Shown here in pieces: positions 39,740 through 51,709 of a DNA stretch of 64,000 nucleotides. The notes beneath the pieces are model-generated. The model did not search any database and had not been told where the DNA came from. It was given only the letters and a program-made list of their open reading frames with translations. The first letter of the stretch is position 1. Each line of letters begins with the position of its first letter. The stretch is taken from positions 19,715,210 through 19,779,209 of the forward strand of contig NC_030854.1 in assembly GCF_000208745.1 (NCBI RefSeq). The letters run 5' to 3'. This DNA is from Theobroma cacao (lineage: Eukaryota > Streptophyta > Magnoliopsida > Malvales > Malvaceae). The position numbers were made by a program, and so were the translations under genes.

Positions 39740-39953
39740 AATTCAAAAATTGCCGCATAATTTTATTTTTGGTTTAGGTAGTTTTCCTTCTCTATTTTAT
39801 TTCCAAGTAGGTAGTTTCTTTTCATTATTTTATTCCTTTTTTTTCAGCTGCTTGAGTCTTATTATTTAAAGAGATAGAATGCTCTTAGTTGACTAAGTGC
39901 TCTCTTCGTTGACTAAGTGCCTACTGTCTTCTGAGAAAATTTTAGAATTTTTC

Positions 39954-42700
39954 CTAAATCTCTTGCACACTAATCATCTCTAAATTTCTCCTAATCTCAC
40001 GAAATCTTTCCTCATTTAGCGGTTTTGTGAATATATCAGCTAGTTGATGTAAAGTATTGACAAATTCAATTTTAATATCACTTTTCATTACATGATCTCT
40101 AACAAAGTGGTGCCTAATTTCAATATGCTTAGTCCTAGAGTGCTATACAAGATTTCTTGAGATGTTGATTGCACTAGTGTTATCACAGTATATTGGTATA
40201 TTATGCATTGTTACTCCATAGTCATTTAATTGTTGTTTAATCCACAGAATTTGTGCACAGCAGCTGCCTAGAGAAACATATTCTGCTTCAGTTGTGGATA
40301 GAGGTACTGAATTTTGTTTTTTGCTTGACCATGACATTATCATGCTACCTAAAAACTGACAGGTTTCATTAGTACTCTTCCTATCTGTTTGGCTGCCAGT
40401 AAAATCTGCATCTGAATATCCTACTAAACTGAAGGATGATTCTTTAGGATACCATATACCTAAGTTTTATGTGTCTATGAGGTATCTAAAAATTCTTTTA
40501 ACAGCAGTTAGGTGGGATTCATTTGGTTGAGATTGAAAACGAGCACATAGACATACATTGAATTGAATGTCAAGCCTGCTGGTTATTAAATAGAGCAGTG
40601 ATCCAATCATACCTCTATAGAGCTTTTGATCAACATCCTTTCCTTTTTCATCAACATCAAGTCTGGTGGATGGACTTATTGGTGTGCAGATTGATTTCAG
40701 CTTTACCATATCAAATCTTTTGAGCATGTCTTGAATGTATCTTTCTTAGCTGATGAAGATTCCTTTATCACTTTGTTTAATTTGAAGTCCAAGAAAGAAT
40801 TTCAACTCTCCCATCATACTCATTTCAAATTCACCCTGCATTTCTTCAGCAAATTTGTTGCATAAAGCCTCATTAGTTGCACAAAAAACAATATCATCCA
40901 TATAAATTTGGACAACTATTAAATCATTTAAGTATCTTTTGATAAACAATGTTGTATCAATGCTACCTTTAACATAGCCTTTTTCAATCAGAAATTTTGA
41001 AAGCCTCTCATACCAAGCTCTAGGAGCTTGTTTCAATCCATACAAGGCTTTATGGAGTTTGAACATATGATCTAGTTTTTCAAAGTCTTCAAAACTAGGA
41101 GGTTGTTCAACATAAACTTCCTTTTGGATGAGGCCATTTAAGAATGCACTTTTTACATCCATTTGGAACAATTTAAAATTCATAAAACATGCAAATGTAA
41201 GCAGTAACCTAATAGCTTCTATCCTAGCAACCGGTGCAGAGATTTCATCATAATCTATCCCTTCCTCTTGGTTATATCATTGTGCCACCAACCTTGCTTT
41301 ATTTCTTACTACATTTCCTTGCTCATCAACTTTATTCCTAAACACCCATTTTGTCCCAACAATAAGGTGGTTTGAAGGCCTAAAGACTAATAACCACACA
41401 CGGTTTCTTTTGAATTGATCAAGTTCCTCTTGCATAGCTAATATCCAACTTTCCTCTTTTTCTGCTTCCTCAAACGTCTTAGCCTCAATTTGAGATATGA
41501 AAGCTAAAAACTCACAAGTCTCTTTTGTTGCTCTCGTAGTCTTAACTCCTTGACAAATGTCACCTATGATTTATTCTTGTGAATGGTCTTTTGCATATCT
41601 CCAACTCTTTAGAAGATCACTATGCTGAATTTCTGTTCTTTGCAAATTTTCTAGAGGTGGAGTTTCATTTTCTCTTCTAGGTGAGCTTTCTTCATTATTC
41701 TTATTGTTCTATAAGCTCATTTCTTCCATTTGCTTTTCTAGGATCTTTACATCATCATCATCAGCATGAATTTCCTTTTGTAAGGCATTGGACTAATAAA
41801 AAACTACATGGATTGATTCTTCAAAAGTTAAAGTTCTTTTGTTGAAAACTCTATAAGCCTTTGAGTTTAATGCATATCCTATAAATATTGCCTCATCACT
41901 CTTTGCATCAAACTTTCTTAGAGAATATTTTCCATTGTTCAATACAAAACACTTACATCCAAAACTCCTAAGGTGGGAGATATTTGATTTCCTACCCTTG
42001 TAAAGTTCAAATGGAGTCTTTGATATCATTGCTCTAATGGATACTCTATTAAGGATATAAGCTACTGTGTTGATAACTTCTGCCCAAAAATATTTTGGAA
42101 GATTGTTTTCACATAGCATTGTTTGGGCCATTTCCTTCAAGGTTCGATTTTTCCTCTCTACAACTCCATTTTGCTAGGGAGTTCTAAGTGCAGAAAAATT
42201 GTGATCCAGTCCTTTCCAATTACAAAACTTTTCAAAGTTATTTCCTTCAAATTCTCCTCGATGATCACTTCTAATACTCACTATCACTAGTTCTTTTTCA
42301 TTCTCAACCTTCTTACAATGATTTATGAACGCTGGTAGTGCATCATTCTTATGAGCAAGGAAGTAGACCCAAGTATACCTAGAATAGTCATCAACTATTA
42401 CAAAATCGTACGATTTTCCTCCTAGACTAGTTGTGCTAATTGGACCAAATAGGTTTATAAGCAGCAATTCTAATGGTCTAGAAGTTGACACATTTTTCTT
42501 ACTTCTAAAGGATTTTCTAACTTGCTTACCTAGTTGGCAAGCATCACATATTTGATCATTTTCGAACTTAAGGTTAGGTAACCCAACAACTAGATTTTTT
42601 CTAATCAACTCAGAGATAGTATGTATGTTTTCATGTCCTAATCTCCTATGCCATAACCAGCTATCATTTTCTTCATTAGCTATAAGACATGTTTCATGAT
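39954..42700 (-). pseudogene. Copia pol: integrase, reverse transcriptase and RNase H (Sirevirus)
   Basis: In minus-strand order: the gag-pre-integrase end WLWHRRLGHENIHT and zinc-binding CDACQLGKQ, the integrase core with IVDDYSRYTWVYF and IRSDHRGEFEG, and then MAQTMLCENNLPKYFWAE. The reverse transcriptase has MDVKSAFLNG, LYGLKQAPRAWYERL and the active site YMDDIVFCATNE. RNase H has SWSSKKQNSVPLSTTEAEYV and ends with [12 protein letters not shown], with a stop at 39954. In-frame stops lie at about 42174, 41793, 40746 and 40467, so the enzyme set is dead although most catalytic motifs remain. The upstream end is cut at 42700 by solo LTR1 and resumes at 50027. Confidence 0.95.
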
Positions 42701-45700
42701 TGTAATACCCCATACGTTGATATGGTGACTAATAAAGCTTATCGGATGCGAATTGAGGTCAATTATAATGTTTAAAAGTGATGAAAGATGAAAAGAATAG
42801 TTTAGGATAAAATATTCCACATGCGAGGAAATAATAATAAAATAATAATTTTTTTATTGAAGGAGAATTTGTGAGATAAAAGGTGATTCAGAAGTCAATT
42901 GAGGCATGATAAGGTATTTTGGGTGCCAAGGAGACAAAAGGAGATAAGAGGAAATTTTTAGAATAAAATAATATTAAAATATTAATATTTTATTCAGTGT
43001 TGAAATTTTTCTATGAAGAATGAGTATATGGTCAATCTAAGTGGGGGAGAGAAAGAACCAGGAAATTTAGGAGAAACATGACGCTAATGGAGCTCGCGTG
43101 TCTTTATTAAATAAAGATAACGCGGGGTAAATAATATTTTAAATATTATGAGAACACCGCGTTGGGGTACAAACTTTATATTTCAATTGTACATATGTAA
43201 AAGAAGATAATAGAAGGAAATTGGAGATTTAAAGATTTTGGGAAAACTTAATTAAAAGGATGAAAACCTTGAAGGGTAAAATAGTAATTTTGTTACAAAG
43301 GTTGGTCAAAGCTTTCAAAGGAAGGTTTGACTCTTCTTTTTGTTCCTCATGGCTAGCCATCCATGTAAGAATTGCTGAAAATGTAAGGCTTATGTACAAA
43401 GAAAGGAAAAGACAAAGAAAATGAGAAGAAAAGATGAGACAATAGTGAAATGGGGACGAAAAGTCAAGTAAAGTGGCTTCAAAGGTTCTAAGCAATTGTT
43501 GACTTGCATTCTAAACACATGGCCGGTCAAGGAAGACAATAAAGAAGAAGGAGTGAATGGCAAAATGAGGATAAATGGGCATGTGATCAATACTTGAAGG
43601 AAAGTGTAAGAAAAGTAAAAAAAAAATAGAGAATTGACAAACAAGCTTGTCATTGTCGGTCCCACTTGCAAACCACATCACACAAAATTTTATCAATTTC
43701 TTTTGTTACCAATCGGTCATGGAGACAAAAGAGAGAGTCAAAGCTATTAGATTATTATTTTTAAACCATGTGTGAAAGTAAGGGGGGGCCGACCATTGAG
43801 ATGAAAGGCCATATAAAAGAAAAGAAATGAATGAAAGATGAAAGATAGAAAAAACAAGAAAGAAAAGAAAAGAAAAGTCAAAGTCAGTTAAGTGAAGAAG
43901 AAAAAGGAAAGAGAGAAGTTGATTGTGAGGGAGAGCAAAAGAAAAGGAAAAGAACAAAGGAAAGAAAAAAGAAAGAAACAGTCGCGAGAGAAATAAGTCG
44001 ATGGCGAGTGAGAGAAGAAAAATTTAACCAAAAACTGAGAGAGAAGAGAAAGAAAGAAAGAAAGGAAAAGAGAGAAAGCTAGGGTTGTGGTGGTTGGCGA
44101 GAAAAAGAGAGAAAGAGCTTGGTTTTTGGTGACAAAATGCCTGAGTAAAAAGAGAAAAGAATTTGAGTTCTTAGAACTGATCTAAAGCTAACCAACGGTG
44201 GAAGTGGAGAAGAGGCTTTAAGTCGCTGGTGGTGTGAGAGAGAAAGAGAGCTAGTGCTGTCCATTGATGCTGGGAAGCACCCACACAAGGCCAAACAATA
44301 TATTCACAAGGCAAATCATGGGTTTAGTGGAGACTTGGGCCAACCTAGCCCAATTTGGTACAATTGCTTTACTCTTCTCCATGGCTTATTGTGAAATTGG
44401 ACTGTTTGGAGGCTAGCCCATCTTATTTAACTATACTTTGGTTATTTGGTGATATGAACTAAATTTAAGTTGCTTAGAAAGGTTGAAATAGCCACTTAAT
44501 ATCATAAATAAGTTACCGGTGTTTATAATCTAAAGAATTACGTGAGCAAAGGATATAATTAATTTTAGTAAAAATGTATTAAGATGTGAGTTAGGTGAAT
44601 GTGGATTTATGATAGAATGAGAAAGAGAAGTGGAATTGATGCACTAAGTATATTGGGTTTAAATTGTTACTAGGAAAGTTTGTTGTGGAAGCGTGTCGAA
44701 CGAAGTATGTGATTGGCAAATAGGAATAATTATACACGCGTACGAATTAATAACGACGTAGTAATCCCATTATTGTGAGGTGAGTAAACAGACGATCATC
44801 TTAACTATCTAAAGTAGTTTATACTCGTTTTTATGATTTTAAAGAATAATAAATTTAAATTATAAACTATTATATTTTATAACTGAAGTGTTGGTTAAAT
44901 GAAATGAGATTCATAATTTGGTTTGAAATTGAATCATGGTTTTGGAAATTGAGTAAGTGGAGACTATAAACTTGTGTTGTATATATGTTTTGACATATGG
45001 TTTGAATTGATGGCTTATGACAATGTGATGGCATGAATGGCTGGATTTGTGTTTGTGTGGAACATATGAATTGTTTTGTTTTACCTTAACAGGCTGGGTA
45101 ATATCATATTAGCCATTTCATGCTGTTGAAATTTTTATTGATTTGGTGGGGTAAGTGATTAGCTTACTATAGTGGGTGGGTTTCCATAGACCAGCCTATT
45201 AGAGGGGCACGGTAAACCCGTTATATTTTACCTTAGTATGAGAGGCACGGAGGGTATCTCCTAAGGTAGTTTAGAGTTCACTTCACGTCGAACCACCACG
45301 TGAGGGTGAAACTCAGCCAACGCCAAGGAACGACTATGTTTTTAAACGTAAAAACATGTTTTATGTGTATATGTTAATTTAACAGCCTTAGTAGACTCGG
45401 TTGGATGCCCGACGCAAGGTGTCACCGAGTACGAGTTTTGGCACGAGCCAGGTTTAAAGAGAGTCATAAGCCTTATTAATTATTTTTGATGAAATGTAAT
45501 TATTTTATATTGTAATACCCCATACTTTGATATGGTGACAAATAAAGCTTATCGGATGCGAATTGAGGCCAATTATAATGTTTAAACGTGATGGAAGATG
45601 AAAGGAGTAGTTTAAGATAAAATGATCCGCACGCGAGAAAATAATAATAAAATAATAATATTTTATTAGAGGAGAATTTGTGAGATAAAAAGGTGATTCA

Positions 45701-46237
45701 GTAGTCAATTGAGGCATAATAAGGTATTTTGGGTACCAAGGAGACAAGAGAAAATTTTTAAAATAAAATAATATTAAAATATTAATATTTAATCGGATGT
45801 CGAAATCAATCATGAAGAAAGATCATATGGTTGATCCAAGTGGGGGAGAAGAAATACAAGTAAATTTTGGAGAATGAGCGACAAAAGTAAAATACGCGTA
45901 TTTTGCTAAGTCGAGCCAACACAGATAAGTATATATTTAAATATTATGGTAATACCGCATTGAAGTGCAATTTTGATATTTTGGTGGTATACGTACAGAG
46001 AAAGGAAGATAGATGAAAACTGAAATTTTTAGACGCATCAAAGAGATTGAATTTAAAATATAAAAGTTGAAGGATTATGTAGAGAAATTAAATGGAAGAG
46101 ATAAAATAAACAAATAGTAAAAATAATAATACAAATATGTATATATAATAAAAAAATAACTAAAGGAAGACCAACATGGGCAGCCACCCGTGTGGTCAAT
46201 AAAAAGAGTTAAAAGACTCTTTAATTTATTTGATGGA

Positions 46238-46418
46238 NNNNNNNNNNNNNNNNNNNNNNNNNNNNNNNNNNNNNNNNNNNNNNNNNNNNNNNNNNNNNNN
46301 NNNNNNNNNNNNNNNNNNNNNNNNNNNNNNNNNNNNNNNNNNNNNNNNNNNNNNNNNNNNNNNNNNNNNNNNNNNNNNNNNNNNNNNNNNNNNNNNNNNN
46401 NNNNNNNNNNNNNNNNNN
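46238..46418. other. Assembly gap (181 N) beside a TA microsatellite
   Basis: A run of N is followed directly by (TA)n at 46419-46446. The gap probably reflects a hard-to-assemble microsatellite inside LTR2; translations across it are meaningless. Confidence 1.
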
Positions 46419-46419
46419 A

Positions 46420-46451
<32 letters not shown>

Positions 46452-46659
46452 TGAATAAGTGAAGTGAAGAAGACAAAGAAGAAGAGAGAAGTCGGTTAGT
46501 GAAGAGAAGAAAAAGAAACAAGAAGAAGGCGTGAGCAAAAAGAGCAAAAAAAAACAAGAGAAGGCCGAGAGGTGAGGAAGAAAGGAAAGTGGAAGAGCTG
46601 AGTTGAAGGGGGGGTGATTTTGTTGCCATTTATGGAGGAAAAAAGAGCTATTTTTCTAT

Positions 46660-46930
46660 CAATTTAAGGGGTGAGAGAAGCAACTTTTGCTGCTGATTTT
46701 GAAGGCTGAAAAGTGCAGTTTTTGCTATTGATTTTGAAGGCTGAACGGTATGGTTTTAGTTGCTAATTTTGAAGGCTGAAAGGTGCGATTTTGGTTGTTA
46801 ATCTTTGTGGCTTTGGTTCTGATTTTTGAGGGAGAATAGTACAGTTAAGCTGCTAATTTTTGAGGAGAAATAGAGCAGCTTAGCTGTTGATTTTGAAGTC
46901 AATATGAGCAGCTTTGGCTGCTGAAAAATT
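46660..46930. repeat. 35-bp minisatellite in LTR2, about seven copies
   Basis: The phrase GATTTTGAAGGCTGAAAGGT, with variants, recurs at about 46695, 46730, 46765, 46800, 46821 (partial), 46855 and 46889, mostly 34 to 35 bases apart. Confidence 0.85.
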
Positions 46931-49900
46931 ATTGGTTGAAAGAGGCAAGAAATTGTGGCCGGTGGTGAGAGGGAGAGAGAGGAAGAAATTGTGGACAGCT
47001 TGTGCATGTGAGAAAAGAAAAAGAAAGACAAGCAAGTGCTGTTGGACGGTGAAAGAAAGAAAGAAAGAAAAGAAAAGAAAAGAAAAGAAAAGAAAAGGAA
47101 AGAAAAGAAAAAGAAAAAAAAAGAAATAGTGGGCATGGCCTAACAAGAAAGAAAAATGGGCATGGCCCAATAGAAAAAAGATGGGGAGAGATCATAAAAA
47201 GGGCCCAATAGCCATAAAGAAGGAAAAGCCCAAGAGAGAATGAAGGTGGAACAAATTGGACTTGGACTAATCCAGTCCAAATAGGTAAAGAAAATTTTCT
47301 TTGCTTTTATTTGGCCTATTATGAAATTGTATTATTTAAAGTTAGCCATTTGTTTAATTAAATTTTTTATTATTAGTGATATGAATTAAATTTAAATTAC
47401 TTTAATACAATATTTAAATATTTTATTAGGAGGTGTCATAGAACTAAAGTAAAGAAGAAAATGTGAAATTTACGAATAGTGCTCGAATGAAGTTAAGAAA
47501 TTTTAAATGATTCGTTGTGAAGAATTATTGATGTCGGAGGAATTTAGATACATAATTTGGTTGAGAGTGTTAAGTTGAATGGTAAAATATTGGAAGAAAT
47601 AACGAGAAATAATGTGGATTTATGATAGAATGAGAGAGAGAAGTGGAATTGATGCACTAAGTGTATTGGGTTTAAATTGTTGCTAGGAAAGTTGTTGTGG
47701 AAGCATGACGAACGAAGTATATGATTGGCAATTAGGAATAATTATACACGCATACGAATCAATAGCGACGTAGTAATCCCGCTATTGTGAGGTGAGTAAC
47801 CTTATCATCATCTTAATTATCTAAAGTAGTTTTTATTCAATTTTTGTGAATTTTATGGAAAATGAATTAAATGATTAATTTTTTGGTTTTATAAACAAAA
47901 TGTGATTTAATGAAATGATTTCATAAAATTGTTTTAAAATTGAATGAAGGTTTGAAAATAGAGTAATTGGAGACTGTTTTTGATGTATTGTGAATTTATG
48001 GTTCTAATTGATTGGCTTATGGCAATATTGGCATGAATGGTTGATTTGATAAATGTGTTGGAAATGTATAACTTGTTGATTTACCTTGAAAGGCTGAAAA
48101 ATAAAATAAAATAATTACCATGTCATGCTATTGCAAATTTTATTGTATGGTGGGTTTAGCTTGCTGCAGTGGGCGGGTTTTCTGTGGACCAGCCTATTAG
48201 AGGGGCACGAAATCCCGTTATATTTTACCTCGGTTGGAGAGGTGAGTATGGTAACTCCTGAGGTATAACTTTTAGAGTTCACTTCACGCTAAACCACCAC
48301 GTGAGGGTGAACTTAGCCAACGCGAAGGAACGACTATGTTTTTAAAATAAAAATATGATTTATGCGTACATAACTTTTTAACAGCCTTGGCGGACTCGGT
48401 TGGGATAGCCCTCGATCAAGGTATCCTTGATAACTGAGTATGAAAACGATTTTGGCACGAGCCAAAGTTTTAAGAAATTCATAAGCCATGTTGATTACTC
48501 AATTTATATGAATTGATTTTATTTGGTTGAAACAAGTTGAAAGGTGATGAATTATAGTATGTTAAACTATTTTATCTGTCTCTATTTACTCGGCTTTAGA
48601 TATTTTAGATGGTATTTGTTTACTCACTAGGATTATATAATCTCACCACCCTCTTTTTCATCCATTTCAGGTTCAAGATAGTCTATAGATAGATGATTTC
48701 ATCGAGGACCACCATTGGATTTGCATCCTCTAAACTGTAGGTTCATAATCTTTCTTACTTTTGGTTATTCGAGGGCCCACTTGTTATAGTAAATTAAATT
48801 AAATACTCCGACTTACTGTATTACAATATATATGAATTTAATTTGCTTTTACTCTGTAAAAATTATTTATGCAGTGTTCTAAAAATATTGTTTTATGAAA
48901 AAATTAAATATTTTATTTTATTCTAATAGTCATAATTTCATTTTAAACGAATGTTTTAGACATCCAAATTTATTTTTGATTATGAATTATGTGTTTTGTA
49001 CTTGCATACTACATTTTTAGTGGATTTTGAGATTTTTGAGAAAAAATGACCAAAATGCCCCTGTGAGAAAAAATTGTTTTTCTATTGTTTTGATTTGGAA
49101 ATAGTTTATAATCTCTCAAAACAAAATTTTAGTGACTAATACTCACAGGGAAAGTGAGAAAAACTGATGTTAAGGCTTGCGAGATTTTGATTGACATTCC
49201 GGGTAATGAATGTCTATTGGGACGTCGCCGCGGTTGTCACGGGCTCGATGGGAGTTCCGGGTCGTGACATATATGGTTGAAATGAGTTTTAATGTTATGA
49301 ATCATATTATGAAGAGATGTTTTAATTGTCTCCATTTACTCGACTTTATATGTTATAGATGAACTTTGTTTACTCACTGGGTTTATAAAAACTCACCCCT
49401 TCTTTTCACCCATTTCAGGTTCAGAGCAGTCCATAGACAGTCGATTTTGTCGAGGGTTTGCTTTTGGATTTGCACCCTTAGAAATCGTAGGTCTACAGTC
49501 CTGTTTATTTTTGTTATTTTAGGGCTCACATGTCATTGTAGAATATTTTTGTATACCTTGGCGCTGTGTGCTATTATGTATATGAATTTATTTTGTTATT
49601 ACGCTACAGTAATTGTTTACGTAGAATTTTATAAATATTGTTTTATATAAAAATGGAATATTTTATCTAATATTTTTACTATTAGCTATAATTTCACTCT
49701 AAATGGATGATTTAGATACTTAAATTTATTTTTAGATATGAAATGCATATTTTTCATTTACATATTATATTTTTAGCAAGTTTCGAAATTTTCAGGTAAA
49801 ATGACCAAAATACCTTTGTGAGGTAAAAATTAATTTTTGATTGTCTTTGATTTGAAAATAGTCTATATTCCTTTAAAACATGATATTTAGTAACTATTGC

Positions 49901-50026
49901 TCACAGGGGAGGCGAAAAACTGATGCAAGAGCCTTGCGAGATTTCGGTTGACATTTCGGGTAAGGTTTGTCTATCAGGACATTATGGCGGTTGTCACGGG
50001 CTCGAAGAGAGTACCGGGTCGTGACA

Positions 50027-50213
50027 ATGATTCATCTCAAGATCCTCAAGAAATATAACATACATATTTTTTAATCTTCTTCCTATAAATGAGACTTTAT
50101 TTATACTTATATCTATCACTTCACACTTATTTGAATCAAAGCATGCTTTAAATCCTTTATCACATAATTGACTTATGCTCAATAAATTATGTTTCAAGCC
50201 TTTAACAAGGTTG
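50027..50213 (-). pseudogene. Copia gag-pre-integrase segment, upstream part of Sirevirus pol
   Basis: The minus-strand frame MKHNLLSISQLCDKGF to DLEMN is the typical pre-integrase domain. It continues across LTR1 into the frame ending at 42174 once one copy of the ATGAT duplication is removed. At about 50213 the sequence jumps directly into LTR sequence. Gag, protease, primer site and the first part of the 5' LTR are therefore lost in one deletion. Confidence 0.9.
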
Positions 50214-50955
50214 ATGAAATAGAAGTGTATCTATGATCACAAGGTTGATCTAAGTGGTACAAGTTGAAGTGCAAAACACAACTACAAAGATGGGCATTGA
50301 GTGCAGTAAAGTGCAAAGAGATTTTTGCTGGTTTTTTAGGTTTTTTTACTTGGAAACCTTTTCAAACTTGTTTCTAGATGTTGGAAGTCCTTTTTATACT
50401 TGAAAAATCAGCTCTGATGGGAGTTAGGTACTTTTTGACTGTTGGAAATAGTTTGGTAGCTAATCTGGCCGTTAATCTGTCTTTTAGTGCAGACTTCAAA
50501 ATTACAGGCAGAATGCTTTTAGTCGACTAACATATGGCTTAGTCGACTAAGTCGTCTCTGTCTTCTGCTTCCAGTTTCTGGTAGTAAGCACTTAGTCGAC
50601 TAACTTACTTCTTGGTCAACTAAGTTGGTTCTACCTTGAAGTTCCATTTTTGGTAGTAGCTTCTTAGTCGACTAACCCACTTCTTGGTCGACTAAGTTGG
50701 TTTTGTCTCTCAATGCTCTTGAACTCGCCAACTTCCAATTTGAATTTTAGCTGACTAACTCTTTGTTATTCGACTAAGGGGCTTCTATCTTGTTGACTAA
50801 TTGTAACTTCCTTCTTCATATAACTTTTAATATATCCTCTTTGAATAATTTATTTGGCATTAGCATACTATTCTTGTCCTGCACACTCAAGTAAGGATAT
50901 TAGATACAAAAGAATGGGAATGCTTTATTATCATCAAAAACTAATGGAGCCAACA
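50214..50955 (-). repeat. 5' LTR of the Sirevirus element, internal side deleted
   Basis: It matches 36240-36987 of the 3' LTR with scattered substitutions, including the palindrome array (50518-50800), and ends GAGCCAACA. About 430 bp of the LTR on the internal side are missing. Confidence 0.9.
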
Positions 50956-51709
50956 ATACGTAGCCAAAATTAGAGCACAAACTTAAGGAATCTTTCTTTA
51001 ATATAATTTGCATAGACATATAGTAAATTAATTGGGAAAGGTATTTTTATGAGAAACTCGACAGAGACTTATAAATAATTTTGGACTCTAAGTTAGCAAC
51101 TTAATCAATTAAACTAAGTTAAGAGAGAGAGACAATATTCAGATGAAGTTTTGAGGGATATCATAATCTTTGGTATGGTAATCACTCAAATTTAGTATAG
51201 TAAATTTGCATAGATTTTAGATTAGTTTTTGTTTTATCTATAAGTTTATTAGTTTCAAATCTTTCTTTTTAATTGTTTAGATAAAATTAGGGTGTGTTAA
51301 TTTCAGTAGTCAATAGTGAAGATTAATTCAATTCTCTGTGGGATCGACACTCTACTCATCTCTATATTATCTTCGCGATATGTACACTTATGTGGGTAGA
51401 AAATTGAACAACACTTACTCACTTTAAGTTGTATACATGATGAGAAATTTGTACTAAGGATACTATAGGCATTAAGTGCTGTATGTTATCAGATGTAAGG
51501 GTTGTATGTACGAACCTGATGATTGGCCCAATGTACTTTGTATTATCGAATTATGTAATGCAATGACTTATATATTTGCTTATGATACCATGTAGTGGAT
51601 ATTGAGAAGGCTAAAGATTTAAGGCTTCCTCGAGTCTTGTGGGTTTACTTGCTAGACTTGTGTGTGCTGGTCATGAGCCCTTGGGTTTGGGTTGTGACAC
51701 TAACGCTAT

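Larger units (their letters stand above)
45511..49269 (+). mobile_element. Solo LTR2 (3759 bp including an assembly gap) nested in LTR1
   Basis: It starts TGTAATACCCCATACTTTG and ends CCGGGTCGTGACA, with perfect flanks TATAT (45506-45510 and 49270-49274). The host LTR1 sequence on both sides joins smoothly when compared with the GyA LTR. The 3' part is closest to LTR A3. It has donor-like AGGTGAGTAA (47791-47800), acceptor-like CCATTTCAG (48662-48670), a 35-bp minisatellite and a long purine tract (about 47050-47130). Confidence 0.92.
42701..50026 (+). mobile_element. Solo LTR1 (own sequence 42701-45510 and 49275-50026) in Sirevirus pol
   Basis: It starts TGTAATACCCCATAC and ends CCGGGTCGTGACA. 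It is flanked by a perfect 5-bp duplication, ATGAT (42696-42700 and 50027-50031). Its first 480 bases match the GyB LTR and its last 1.3 kb match the GyA LTR. Donor-like AGGTGAGTAA lies at about 44778-44787 and acceptor-like CATTTCAG at 49411-49418. No internal retroelement genes are present, so it is a solo LTR left by recombination. The purine-rich ORFs at 43229-44294 are chance frames. Confidence 0.9.
35812..50955 (-). mobile_element. Sirevirus-type copia element, 5' part deleted, with a nested solo LTR pair
   Basis: Minus-strand copia element with a full 3' LTR (35812-36987), polypurine tract, env-like ORF, pol and a partial 5' LTR (about 50214-50955). The flanks ATACA (35807-35811) and ATACG (50956-50960) form its 5-bp duplication with one mismatch. 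The joined flanks rebuild the C-family LTR phrase AAGCCATACATAGCC seen near 52860 in reverse. Its pol is split at 42700/50027 by solo LTR1. The assignment to Sireviruses rests on the integrase wording, the extra ORF after pol, the repeated palindromes in the LTR and the CTCCCCCTTTTTGAT.ATGACAAA boundary motif. Confidence 0.85.
31722..51413 (+). mobile_element. Solo LTR C1 (Tat family C; own sequence 31722-32025, 35025-35811 and 50961-51413)
   Basis: It starts TGATAACTCTATAATAT and ends AAATTGAACAACA, the same family as the TatP, TatM and C2 LTRs. The flanks CGTAC (31717-31721) and CTTAC (51414-51418) form a 5-bp duplication with one mismatch. After removing two nested insertions its length is about 1.54 kb, close to the other members. 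Confidence 0.8.
30666..51699 (+). mobile_element. Solo LTR H (own sequence 30666-31721 and 51419-51699), carrying all nested insertions between
   Basis: It starts TGGGGGATGTTATG and ends TTTGGGTTGTGACA. It is flanked by TTAAC (30661-30665) and CTAAC (51700-51704), a 5-bp duplication with one mismatch. Its end, read in reverse, matches the start of the GyB, E1, E2 and G1 LTRs (GTCATG.GCCC...GGGTTGTGACA), so it is a plus-oriented member of that superfamily. It contains a 45-bp minisatellite and no internal genes of its own; its own length is about 1.34 kb. Confidence 0.65.

Noticed and set aside
46075..46629. Long ORFs across 46075-46629 on both strands
   Set aside because: They run through the 181-base N gap and the TA microsatellite, so the translation is not real sequence.
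46798..47195. ORFs rich in Phe, Ser and Leu in the purine tracts (also 43229-44294 and 14984-15577)
   Set aside because: They are antisense readings of GAAA-type purine tracts in LTRs, with low complexity and no domains.
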